Positions 1 to 11,099 of a stretch of DNA of 64,000 bases are shown here, piece by piece. Location: positions 76,954,453 through 77,018,452 of the forward strand of contig CM049311.1 of NCBI GenBank assembly GCA_026874595.1, given 5' to 3'. The notes beneath the pieces were generated by a model. The model searched no databases. It was not told the DNA's origin and saw only the letters and a list, made by a program, of their open reading frames with translations. Position numbers and translations under genes: made by a program. Positions within the stretch are counted from its first letter, which is position 1; each line of letters starts with the position of its first letter. The DNA is from Sipunculus nudus (taxonomy: Eukaryota > Annelida > Sipuncula > Golfingiida > Sipunculidae).

Positions 1-398
1 ATATTTATATGTCATACCATGGAGCACTCTAGCAGTTGTTTATAGCAGTAAACCATAAGATTTATGTATATATATGAATATATTCAAAATATTCATATAT
101 GTATATATATGTTTTATCAGTATAAATATACTGTTGAGAGAGAGAGATAATAAAAAAAAACAAGTAATTTATTGAAAATATAATAAATCCTAAACATTTT
201 CCTGATCGTTCCTTACGGATGTAATTTAAGTGGAGACGCTTTTGAATATATTTTATATTCAACTGTATACAGGTACTTGATGGTATCTGCGAATATGTTT
301 GTTATAATTAAGAAACAAATCTCCAAGCATAATATGTAAAATTAAATCTATCTGTCTGTATGTCTCTGTCTCTCTTTCTCTCTGTCTCTGTCTCTATG

Positions 399-437
<39 letters not shown>

Positions 438-1189
438 CTTTCCTTAAAGAAAGATCGACGTCATAATTACCATCTGGGACACGATATCAACCTATTATAT
501 TTTATGACACTCCCTGGCCTGACACATTTTGATGTCCGACTTCCGGGTCAAAGGTGTCGCATATTAAATCTTGCCACCGGGCGTCGATACTCGGCTTTGT
601 CCATTTATATAAACCCCACATTGAGTTTAAGGGATACCTGTTTAATATATATTGAGCAAGATTATTTATAAATGAATAGGAGTATAGTGGTTCTAACGAG
701 CCTCACATTGCAATTAAAACGTGAAAGATTTCAGGGTAAAATTGGGACATCTGGAAATGATAGATTAAATTACAGATTGTTGATTTAATGTATGGATTCT
801 AAGAAGAATCGCAATGGATGGAAAGAGATGTCTGTCTTTTAGTACTCGTTAGAACTTTTGAAGGTGCTTTTAATTTATGCTGTGACGTAATATTCTGTAT
901 ATATGAATATTCAATTTCTATTGTCTACACAGTGATGGGATATATGAAGATATCCGTGATTCATCTCTGATAAATTAATTATATACGATTAACTATAAAT
1001 TAAAATAAAAATTCTTTTTTTACGGGTCTTCTACATGGAGTGATGTATTACTCAGTCTCCTACAGCAGTATTTATACATGTCCCTTATCTTATAATGTGT
1101 GATTTACGCAATGTCTCATATATAAGAATATTAATCTTACAAACTGTTTCATAAAGTGCTGTTTGTCATGCACCTTCTCTCCCATACCA
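1..1189. other. AT-rich non-coding flank
   Basis: No convincing exon is visible. A TATATAAA box lies at 606-613 in a slightly G+C-richer stretch (about 470-620), but no start codon, splice signal or recognisable product follows it. The open frame across 360-671 on the + strand begins inside a CT microsatellite and looks accidental. Confidence 0.6.
352..438. repeat. (CT)n microsatellite followed by (TA)n
   Basis: Imperfect CT/GTCT dinucleotide tract with a clean CT core at about 399-423, running directly into a short TA tract. Confidence 0.9.
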
Positions 1190-2075
1190 CTGTATGTCTC
1201 ACGCCGTGTCTGCTACAGAAATGTATGTCTTACAAGGGGGGTTCATGTTTATTGTAATGTCTGTCTGACAGCGCGTCTCCGATGGAGGTGTCTTCTGACA
1301 CCTCGTTTCCAGGAGTGATGTCTGTCTGACAGCGCGTCTCCGATAGCCGTGTCTGCTGACACCTTGTCTCCTGGAGTAATTTCTGTCTGACAGCACGTCT
1401 CCGAAAGCTATGTCTGCTGACACCTTGTTTCCCTGAGTAATGTCTGTCTAACAGCGCGTCTCCGATAGCCGTGTCTCTTGACACCTTGTTTCCTGGAGTA
1501 ATGTCTGTCTGACAGCGCGTCTCTGCTAGCCGTGTGTGCTGACACCTTGCTTTCTGGAGTAATGTCTGTCTGACAGCGCGTCTCCGATAGCCGTGTCTCT
1601 TGACACCTTGTTTACTGGAGTAATGTCTGTCTGACAGCGCGTCTCGGCTAGCCGTGTCTGCTGACACCTTGTTTCCTTGAGTAAGATCTGTCTGACAGCG
1701 GGTCTCCGTTAGCCGTGTTTTTGCTGACACCTTGTTTCCTGGAGTAATGTCTGTCTGACAGCGCGTCTCCGATAGCCGTGTCTCTAGACACCTTGTTTCC
1801 TGGAGTAATGTCTGTCTGGCAGCGCGTCTCTGCTAGCCGTGTCTGCTGACACCTTGTTTCCTGGAGAAATGTCTGTCTGACAGGGGGTCTCCGATACCCG
1901 TGTCTGCTGACACCTTGTTTTACTAGAGAAATGTCTGTCTGACAGCGCGTCTCCGATAACCGTGTCTGCTGACACCTTATTTCCTAGATTAATGTCTGTC
2001 TGACAGCGCTCTCCGATAGCCGTGTCTGCTGACACCTTTTTTCCTGGAGGAATGTCTGTCCTATATGATGTCAAA
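1190..2075. repeat. 60-61 bp minisatellite, about 14 copies
   Basis: The motif TGTCTGTCTGACAGCGCG recurs about every 60-61 bp (near 1258, 1319, 1380, 1440, 1501, 1561, 1622, 1747, 1807, 1868, 1928, 1990). Each unit is two related halves of about 30 bp: one with CTGTCTGACAG (5-bp inverted arms) and one with GTGTCTGCTGACAC (5-bp arms, 4-base loop). The first and last units are degenerate. The long minus-strand reading frames here (up to 166 codons) arise because the unit lacks stop codons and shifts frame at each copy; they are not evidence of coding. Confidence 0.95.
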
Positions 2076-3029
2076 CATAGTTTTGGCTGTTTTAACCGTG
2101 TCCCCTAAAATAAAGTCTTACCCATTGATGGTTGCCATAAACTTTGGCTGCAGGAGCGCTGTTTGTCTTTAATTATGTCTGCAATAATGATTCCTGTCTT
2201 CCATTTAGTCTGCAATAGTAATGCCTGTCTTATATTTTCTGCAAAGTGATTTTTGTCTTTCGTTATGTCTGCAATAGTGTTTAATGTCTTCCAAGTTGTC
2301 TGCAATAGTGATGCTTGTCTTACATTTTGTCTGCAGGTGTGATAATTTCGCTTTCAATATGTTGTCTGCAATAATGATGTTTGTCTTCCACTATGTCTGC
2401 AATAATGATGCCTCTTTTACATTTTGCCTGAAATACTGATGCCAGTCTAATACTCTCTGCAAAAGTGATGTTTGCCTTTCATTATGTCTACAATAATGAT
2501 TACTGTCTTCTTTAGTCTGCAATAGTAGTGCCTGTCTAATACTCTCTGCAAAAGTGATGTTTGTCTTTCACTAAGTCTGCCATAATGATTACTGTCTTCT
2601 TTAGTCTGCAATAGTAGTGCCTGTCTAATACTCTCTGCAAAAGTGATGTTTGTCCTTTACTAAGTCTGAAATAATGAATTCTGTCTTCCTTAGTCTGCAA
2701 AATTAGTGCTTGTCTTATACTGTCCGCAAAAGTGATGTTTGCCTTCCATTTTGTCTGCAATGATGATTACTGTCTTCCTCTTTGTCTGCAATAATGATAT
2801 CTGTCTTACATTTTGCCTGCAATAGTGACGATTTACTTTCAATATATTGTCTTTAATGATGAGGTTTGTCTTCTTCTTTGTCTGCACTAATGTTGCTTGT
2901 CTTACATTTTGCCTGCAATACTGATGCCTGTCTAATACTCTCTGCAAAAGTGATGTTTGTCTTTCACTAAGTCTGCAATAATCATTTCTGTCTTCTTTAG
3001 TCTGCAATAGTAATGCTAGTCTTATACTC

Positions 3030-4010
3030 TCTGCAAAAGCGATATTTGTCTTTGAATATGTCTACAATAATGATTCCTGTCTTCAACTTTGTCTGCAACT
3101 GGGATGCCTTTCTTATACTCTATGCAAAAGTGATTTTTATCTTTCGTTATGTCTGCAATAGTGATTCATGTCTTCCACATTGTCTGCAATAGTGATGCTT
3201 GTCTTACATTTTGTCTGCAAGAGTGATAATTGTCTTTCAAAATGTTGTCTGCCATAATGATGTTTGTCTTCCACTTTGTCTGCAACAGTGATTCCTGTCT
3301 TCCACGTTGTCTGCAATAATGATGCCTCTTTTACATTTTACCTGCAATAGTAATGCCTGTCTTATACTCTCTGTAAAAGTGATATTTGTCTTTCATTATG
3401 TCTACAATAATGATTCCTGTCTTCAACTTTGTCTGCAACTGGGATGCCTTTCTTATACTCTATGCAAAAGTGATTTTTATCTTTCGTTATGTCTGCAATA
3501 GTGATTCATGTCTTCCACGTTGTCTGCAATAGTGATGCTTGTCTTACATTTTGTCTGCAAGAGTGATAATTGTCTTTCAAAATGTTGTCTGCCATAATGA
3601 TGTTTGTCTTCCACTTTGTCTGCAACAGTGATTCCTGTCTTCCACGTTGTCTGCAATAATGATGCCTCTTTTACATTTTACCTGCAATAGTAATGCCTGT
3701 CTTATACTCTCTGTAAAAGTGATATTTGTCTTTCATTATGTCTACAATAATGATTCCTGTCTTCAACTTTGTCTGCAACTGGGATGCCTTTCTTATACTC
3801 TATGCAAAAGTGATTTTTATCTTTCGTTATGTCTGCAATAGTGATTCATGTCTTCCACGTTGTCTGCAATAGTGATGCTTGTCTTACATTTTGTCTGCAA
3901 GCGTGATAATTGTCTTTCAAAATGTTGTCTGCCATAATGATGTATGTCTTCCACTTTGTCTGCAACAGTGATTCATGTCTTCCACTATGTCTGCAATAAT
4001 GATGCCTCTT
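3030..4010. repeat. 340-bp higher-order repeat inside the 31-bp array
   Basis: A block of eleven 31-bp units is repeated at an offset of 340 bp. The 195 bases at 3307-3501 and 3647-3841 encode identical frames, and near-identical sequence extends on both sides, giving nearly three copies. The high identity against strongly diverged neighbours points to recent block amplification. Confidence 0.9.
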
Positions 4011-4138
4011 TAACATTTTGCCTGCAATATTGATGCCTCTCTTATACTGTCCGCAAAAGTGATGTTTGCCTTCCACTTTGTCTGCAATAGTGATTCCTGT
4101 CTTCCTCTTTGTTTGCAATAATGACATCTGTCTTACAT

Positions 4139-4500
4139 TTTGTCTGTTATAGTGATGAATTATTTTCAATATATTGTCTTTAATAATGTTTGTCTTCCAC
4201 TTTATCTGCAATAATGATGCTTGTCTTACATTTCGTCTGCAGTAGTGATGATTGTCTTTCAAAACGTGGTCTGCAATAATGTTTGTCTTCCACTATGTCT
4301 GCAACAGTGATGCCTGTCTAACATTTTGTCTGTTATAGTGATGAATTATTTTCAATATATTGTCTTTAATAATGTTTGTCTTCCACTTTGTCTGCAATAA
4401 TGATGCTTGTCTTACATTTCGTCTGCAGTAGTGATGATTGTCTTTCAAAACGTGGTCTGCAATAATGTTTGTCTTCCACTATGTCTGCAACAGTGATGCC
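4139..4500. repeat. about 180-bp block duplicated in tandem
   Basis: The block starting at TGTCTGTTATAGTGATGAAT (near 4139) recurs almost unchanged near 4320. This is a second, independent higher-order duplication of six 31-bp-type units. Confidence 0.85.
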
Positions 4501-5060
4501 TGTCTAACATTTTGTCTGCAATAGTGGTGATTGTCTTTCGATATGTTTTTTTGCACTAATGATGTTTGTCTATCACTATGTTGTCTGCAATAGTCATGCC
4601 TATGTTCCCCCGTGTCTGCTATGGTACCGTTTGTCTTTCACCTGCTCCAAAATAGTGATTTCTGCCTGCCACTATGTATGCACTAGTGACTCTTGTCTTC
4701 CACTATGTCTGCAGTAGCGATGCCTGTCTTATACGCTCTGCAAAAGTTATTATTGTCTTTCACTATGTTGTCTGCAATAATGATTTCTGTCTTCAACAAT
4801 CTCTGCAAAAGTGATGTTTGTCTTCCAAATTGTCTGCAATAGTGATGCCTATCTTACATTATATCTGCAATAGTGATACATATATTTGCTTTTCAATATG
4901 TTGTCTGCAATAATGATTCCTGCCTTCTACTCTGTCTGCAATAGTGATGCAATAATCATGTGTATCAAATGTGAAATAATTATGCAAAGGTATTTCTGAA
5001 AAAATTGTCACGTCTTGAAATTCTGTTTTTTTAAAGTACACTTTGTCTGCAAAGCACTGA

Positions 5061-7100
5061 GCACTTTAGTGATATCTGCACTGCGCCTCATTTCTTGTGG
5101 TATCTCGTATTTCTGTAGGCCAACTCTGTCTGCTCTTCCGGTGTTGTCCTGACCCTGTCTCATGTTCTGTTCTTTACCTCACATCACTTTTCCTTAGTCA
5201 TGACTATTGTGAAGAACTGTAGTACGCATTGTCATGTTCCTAGAACAATACTTGTTTTTTTTTTTATGTAAAGCTCTCGACCATGACACACGGCATCTTT
5301 TATGTATATCTTAGCATTGGAAATATAATGTAATGCCTGTCTTTGAATCCAATTTTATAATCATACCTGTTTAACAACTTGATTCTTACAAGAGTGCATA
5401 TACTTTATCAATATTTGTTATAATGATATCAGTCTATAACGTCTACCATATTGATGGGCATATTCCATATTATCCATGCAGTTAATTGACGTATATAGCT
5501 TGTGTAGAGTTCCCAGTATTGTTATTATGACATATGTATTCGTTATTCTCTGTCTTGAGCGGGCGAACACACACATGCAAGTGCACATTTATACATATAT
5601 ATTCGTTGCGATATAAATGAATTGTGGACAGTGAGCATATTTTGTTATGTTATTAACTCTCCGTTTGCCTCCCTTCTACTTCAGCCTTTCTCACATACAC
5701 ACTTGATGTATATAGATAAAAAAAATTGGTATAAAGGAACCAAACAAATCTGACGCCTGTGTTTATTATTTCCTGAAGTTGTTTTATGTGTAAACTGTGC
5801 GTAACATCCAGCATGGCTGGACAGATTTTTATATTGAAATTGTGTCAAGTGCACCACCTTGTTAGTACTCATCGGTGACAGAGTACAGTTTCCAAAGCAC
5901 AAACTCAAGAATAATCAAAGAGACGATCTCCCGCTGTTTATAAAGCCCCCAATACCGAAACAGGGCTCAATCAGTTGCTCTGTTCGGCCCTACCGGAAAC
6001 CGCAGACCATTTCCGCTGCCTGAGTGCCTGAGCCCAGCTGCCCGCAGTGGGCCGCTTCACACATAGAGGAGTGACAATGAATAGACAGGGCTTTCATAAC
6101 CACCTAAATGAGAGTCTTATTTGTAAATCTAGACAGAACAAAAACACAGGCAGATTTAGCCACAACCCGAATGAGGCTTTCATTTTTTATATTTTCATTT
6201 TGTCATTGCCATTCACATGACGCTAACATTAATTCTCACTCTCCTGTTTAAAAAAGACACCAGAGCAGTTTGACTAAGCCCACTATCATGCTGCGTAATG
6301 ATTTATTGCAATTCCATAATCTATATGGCCGCCAGGTGCATCGTTTAAGTGCTACAAAGTAGCTATAGATAAATTCCTAATTTAGAAACATACAGCATTT
6401 AACATAGTAATTAAATATGTGGAATATATAAAAAAATTAAGCATATTTAGTCCAGTACGCTGGAAAAAAGGTTGTCTATGTAATACTTTTGATAACAGTT
6501 TAGAAAATCCCTGTTTTTTATGTTGGGGTTAGGGAGAGATTGAAAAGGGAATGTTAATAATTCATTATTTATTATGATTAACATCTGATTACTTAGATAT
6601 GTTGCTGATATATACGTAATCTCTTTCTTTTAATGTGCTGTAGATCCCATTTATATCACCATAAATTGTTTATATCATTCACAACGCTTTATCAATTCAC
6701 TGGCTTAAAGCGATACGAGATCACACGTAATATATATTTCGTGATCATCTTTCATCTGTCCTGCCCATATATACCCGAAATTTTTACATAACCAGTTTGA
6801 GTGAACATGACATAATATAAGTATATAAATAGACATTGTCTCATAAAATATACAATACAATGTTGATAATTCTCTAACACAATTAGAAGACTCCTAAATG
6901 GATGGCTAGACATTAAACGTACCCAATGACTTTAAGAAAATGTGTGACGCTATCAAACTTGGCTCATATATACGCACCGACAATTTTATTCCTTTTGGAA
7001 TAACGACCCTGGTTTTGTTTGATGAGATGATGTATCTATAGAAAGGACGTTCAAATGTTGGTGTCTATTTCATATAATAATCTATATAGAAACGGGACGA
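5061..7100. other. intergenic or intronic sequence, no supported gene
   Basis: Mostly AT-rich and unique-looking. A short G+C-richer stretch at 5940-6090 is preceded by TTTATAAAGC (about 5938) and followed by a 47-codon frame at 6077-6220 on the + strand. This is promoter-like in layout, but nothing in the peptide is recognisable. Confidence 0.5.
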
Positions 7101-7786
7101 TGAGGACGAATTCAAAACCCTCTATAGGAAATGAGCGTCTTCTAGTGGGCCGACACCTGCAAGCCCGAGGGGAAACAGACTGATGTTTAGGTGCAAAGGC
7201 TATATCTGAGCAGCACTTGGCACCTTAAAACATAATCATGCAAACACACATAAGATTTAAGCATTGACATGAGAGTTGGGGACACTGTGGGCTCATCCTC
7301 GTATTTGCTCGGGCGATAAAACGAGCTTCCTGTGAAATACGCATCCCGCACCTGTACCAGTCATAGAGATGAGTATTAGACATCTTGGGTTATAATATGC
7401 AGCAGCGTTTATATGTCTGTAACACCCCCGTCTTGGCCACACGGTACTTTTACGACGCACGCAACAGCCAGGTCGGTCTTCTTGCATGCGGTTCCGTACA
7501 TGAGCTTGCATGATATTTACATTTAGAGAAGGCGCGCCATGACCACAAAAACAAGGCTTCTTACTCAGTTGCCATCTGCGAGCCGGTGACAGTCCGTGCA
7601 GCCATATGAAGTCAAACAAGTCAGCGGTACATTCCTGCGGTTTACCAAACTAACCTCATAACAGGTCAAAAGAGACATTGCTTTTATAAATAGGAAAGAA
7701 AATGTATTTGTACATCTGCTCCTTCTGTTCGTCCAGGGATTTGAGCGTGTCTTTGTTCGATTATAACACTGGGTTGCAGTAGTTCT
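7101..7786. other. G+C-richer patch without a supported exon
   Basis: G+C is clearly above the background. A 108-codon open frame lies on the minus strand (7293-7619), rich in Arg, Cys and His, without a recognisable domain or clear splice sites. At this local composition such a frame is expected by chance. It could be upstream sequence of the gene candidate at 8118. Confidence 0.4.
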
Positions 7787-8117
7787 TCAGTGACGTTGTG
7801 TTATATAAGAAGTCTTTTGATTGCGAAACGGCGTCCCGGCACCGGCTTTTTCGCTTGGACGAGGTAACCAGAACGCAAGCGCAGGTTTGCCCCTCTTGAT
7901 AGTAGGCTGGTCAGCCACGCCCTCAAAGCACTGATTCGTTCTGTTTACAAACCTGTATGTAAATATATACGTGCACAGTATATCATCACTACTGACTTCG
8001 ATAAGACTTCCCGTCCTCGACAATACGTCATCGTAGGCTATTGAGACATTAAGACGCGTTCCGTATAATGTGTCACCTGTGACGTAACCAATTTTGGAAG
8101 AGGACCTACACGGCACA

Positions 8118-9504
8118 ATGGTCGTTGATACAGGAATGGAATGTTCTGACACCATTATTCATAATACAGGTAAGTCAATGTAACTATATATCTTCCTTAT
8201 ACAGGTGTATTTGCACAAACATATCAGGTATAGGCATATCGGCCGAAGGAGAGGGATCAATACAAAATTAGGGTTGTAACAAAAAACAGAATTACATTTG
8301 CATTGGAATCAAGCCAATCGGTAATCAATAATCGAATCAGGTAGGTGATAATCGATTAATTTCAGTTACTGCATTCACAGTCAATTTCATACCGTTTTGA
8401 TCCACAGCTGATACCTAAGAACACTTAAACGATGTACATGATGTAGTATGCACTGTAAGTTAAGAAAGAGAGTCATTTATATCTCTATTCATTGTTTAAA
8501 TGATCCATATAACTGAATCCATGTAAAGGCTGAGGTATATTATAATTTTCATTTTTAACATCGTCTCTAGTAATAAATAATCAATAATCAGTTCAAGAAT
8601 TGAAACGAAAGCCATTTATCGATTATTGAACAGAATCGAAGACGACCTTTTAGCAATATACATGCCTTATAGGAAGTAATACAATAGAATACAATAGAAC
8701 ACACGACATAAACAGACGGCATAACAATCGTAGTTTATTTGTAAACTATATTGCAATGAATTGCAAGAAAAGACATTATAAACCTATCAACAAATTTTAA
8801 GGTATATCAGAAACAGCTTCTGTCTTTGTTTCGTCACCTGTTTACTGAGGTAATCTCCGATGACGTCTGCTGCTAGAAACAATGATTAAACCTATTTAGC
8901 GATTGTTACATAAACACATACATATAGTATATGTGCGTTAAATTGGAAATAAAATGGAGAGATATTAAAAATCCACTCTTCTTTATGCACCATCGACATT
9001 GAATTCGTGGAAAACCATAATAATGTCCAAAAGCCTTTTTAAATGGAATGTTTATTATTGTTCTAAAGATTCTTATATCACCCGTGTGTTCAGGCCATTT
9101 TTTCAGTTTGTATTTTGGGACAAACGGGGGCATTAATGATAGTTATTGTTCCAGGAGTATTAGCTGATCCCTCACTGCCCAAAGCTTACAATTTTTATAT
9201 GGGGTATCCCCCTTTTTCGGACCACCTTGCCTCTGGGTATGGACCAGCAGTAATTCATACGGCTGTGGGCTCAGACCAGATCATCTTTAATACGAAAGTA
9301 CGAAAGGACGCCAGCACTGTAACAGCGCGTTGTGTCGGTGATTCTGTACAAAAAGACGGGAAGCCCCATATAAACCTTAAGTATCAAATGGGATTTCCGT
9401 ACAAAGGACTCTACATCATATGGTTCCCTCTGTGGAATAGCGATGTCTGGCTGGATGAGATGACATTGTTAATAAAACTTAAATGGTGCATGGTTTTCGC
9501 ATAG
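8118..9504 (+). CDS. candidate two-exon gene, unknown product (149 aa)
   Basis: Function is not recognised. Proposed exons are 8118-8169 and 9107-9504. Exon 1 starts at an ATG in a favourable context (cacaATGG) and ends at ACAG followed by the near-ideal donor GTAAGT. Exon 2 follows a strong acceptor (ccattttttcag). The phases fit: one base carried over from exon 1 joins two bases of exon 2, and the frame then stays open for about 130 codons. The exon-2 peptide has a hydrophobic stretch (GALMIVIVPGVLA) followed by a polar, aromatic-rich region with one Cys in TARCVGD. ATTAAA at about 9546 could be a poly(A) signal. The 937-bp intron contains degenerate repeat sequence. A 122-codon antisense frame (7787-8155) overlaps exon 1 and is the competing reading. 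The true first exon may lie upstream. Splice signals and phase are seen; the gene is inferred. Confidence 0.4.
8266..8655. mobile_element. degenerate inverted-repeat element, possibly hAT-like
   Basis: The left side begins AGGGTTGTAAC and contains ATAATCGA and GATAATCGATTAA motifs; the right side (8575-8650) has the complementary AATCAATAATC and ATCGATTATTGAA motifs. This resembles non-autonomous hAT elements that start with CAGGGTTGTAAC, but no clean right terminus or target duplication is visible. Confidence 0.3.
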
Positions 9505-9740
9505 GATATACGTTGTGCATGGCTCACATTGATTTTGCTTATATTATTAAAACATTTTATTTTTTTTATCTGTCAAATTCTGAGCACTTTGAATATTCAT
9601 CGATGTATTGAAGAAAATTTGTCTCTAACAGATTACCAGGAAGTACACGATATACTCTATACTCCATACTCCATTTTTATACATTATTTAACATTCTGGA
9701 TTTGATGGATTTTCTTGCTTTTTCTGAGTGTTAACGTTAA

Positions 9741-9932
9741 GGAGGAAATTCTTTGCGTTACACCTGGCAACGAACCGTTGTGATTTTGATCGTTGTGATA
9801 CGCCTTCTAGGCGTCATTGGTTACACGTTCATTCATGTCCGTAACTGTCGCAAATTAAGTGGAACGCCGAATTGTGAACACCCCACAATTGCAACTTCTT
9901 TTCTTGGTCCCGTTGCCTGTTGTGCAGTCTGA
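9741..9932 (+). CDS. possible exon encoding a membrane segment (63 codons)
   Basis: An open frame without an ATG runs from just after an in-frame TAA to a TGA. It encodes a run of small and branched hydrophobic residues (VVILIVVIRLLGVIGYTFI) flanked by basic residues (WQR before, HVRNCRK after), as in a single transmembrane helix, and then a short tail with three Cys. A pyrimidine-rich stretch ending in AG lies just upstream (tttcttgctttttctgag and gttaag). It lies 240 bp after the candidate gene on the same strand and could be an alternative terminal exon, though exon 2 shows no good donor. About 60 open codons are common by chance, so this is weak. Confidence 0.2.
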   Translation, partial: GGNSLRYTWQRTVVILIVVIRLLGVIGYTFIHVRNCRKLSGTPNCEHPTIATSFLGPVACCAV

Positions 9933-11099
9933 AAGTATTAAAACTGAACATATGAGGATAACTTTGTAACAGCGAGAATTTAACACGTTTCAAACAGTGC
10001 TACAGAAATAGGTATAGTACGATCGCCAGATTACTTACTCTTAAAAAACTTTATAACACTTATAGATACAGTACTACCAAGGCCTGTGATTGGAATCTTG
10101 ATACATCAGGTTTCTAACCCAAAGATTTCTTGTACTTATGCCCTGTAGGCATATCACAAAGACCAATTCTTCCAATTCTGCCTCCAAGGTGGTTTACATG
10201 AAGAGTCGAAAGATAACAGTCACCATGCTCATATTAATGGATAATAGCTAAATATATTTAATTATGGGACATATTTGACTTCTGTTGATATACAGAAGAT
10301 CCCATTATATTACCTGCATTGCACAAATTACTTGAATGATATGAGGGTGTTACTTTGAACAGTCCGCCTGTGCATCTCTACTGGCATCATGAAGTTTTGT
10401 CACTCACAGTCCAAAGGTTAATCGTTATAAGTCGGTTACATGAATGACAACACAAGTAACATGAATAAATACACAATGAGCTACATCTTAATGTTTTCGG
10501 TTGATTATATATATGAACATTATTGCTCAAGAACATAAACATTTAAGTTATGGCAAATAATGCGATAACCGGCAGTCCGGCACCTGTCATGTATTTAAAT
10601 CAGCTATCAAGAGGCCATGTTTCATTGATAAACTTCTCTCCGATGCCTCTCTTCTGGTTTTCAGAGTTATATCCTGACAAATATGCGCATACACAAAATG
10701 CACTATCTATCATATGATAACGACAGGAAATCACAACTAAACATAACATTTGCTTTTGGAAGTTATGTAAAGTACTTTTGAATCTTCGCAGATCGCATGC
10801 TTTTCAGATAAATTGATAAGGATGTATCTATATTAAGTTTAGTTTGATTCGACATCGCGGCTCCATAAATTTGGTTTGAACAACTACAAGTATAGATCCA
10901 ATAATTATATTCATATTTTTCCAGTAACATTGTAAACGAAGTTGCAGCGCCGTAGTTTAATTACAAGATCTTATGTTTATACATTTAAAGAGTAGTCAGT
11001 ACGCAGAACGGACAAGGCAGAAATGGGTAAATAACAAGTAAACCATGAGCCATGACGCTCAGCGGATTAAGAAGACATTCACAAAAGGAATTTATCATC
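9933..11099. other. AT-rich sequence, no feature seen
   Basis: No exon, repeat array or transposon end could be identified. Confidence 0.5.

Larger units (their letters stand above)
2145..5060. repeat. about 31-bp minisatellite, roughly 90 diverged copies
   Basis: Degenerate repeats of a unit like TTGTCTGCAATAGTGATGCC followed by TGTCTTACATT. Individual units differ at many positions but keep GTCTGCAAnA and TGTCTT. The half-unit length and the GTCTGC core match the preceding 60-61 bp array, so both arrays probably grew from one ancestral 30-31 bp unit. Reading frames inside it are by-products of the repeat. Confidence 0.9.

Noticed and set aside
1230-2074. Long minus-strand frames (166 and 96 codons) reading RCQTDITPGNKVSADTAIGD-like repeats
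   Set aside because: They follow the 60-61 bp minisatellite exactly and shift frame from unit to unit, so they reflect a stop-free repeat and not a protein.
3307-3841. Two identical 64-codon proteins, looking like duplicated small genes
   Set aside because: They are the 340-bp higher-order repeat of the 31-bp array.
2145-5060. Regularly spaced repeats considered as a CRISPR array
   Set aside because: Units are degenerate and contiguous without distinct spacers, in a eukaryotic sequence.
6077-6220. 47-codon + frame about 135 bp after a TATA-like box
   Set aside because: Short, unrecognisable and without a poly(A) signal or splice site; such frames are common.
7293-7619. 108-codon minus-strand frame rich in Arg, Cys and His
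   Set aside because: Expected length by chance in this G+C-richer patch; no zinc-finger spacing or other motif.
7787-8155. 122-codon minus-strand frame
   Set aside because: Overlaps the + strand exon that has the better splice evidence. No acceptor, donor or known domain on the minus strand. Kept only as an alternative reading.
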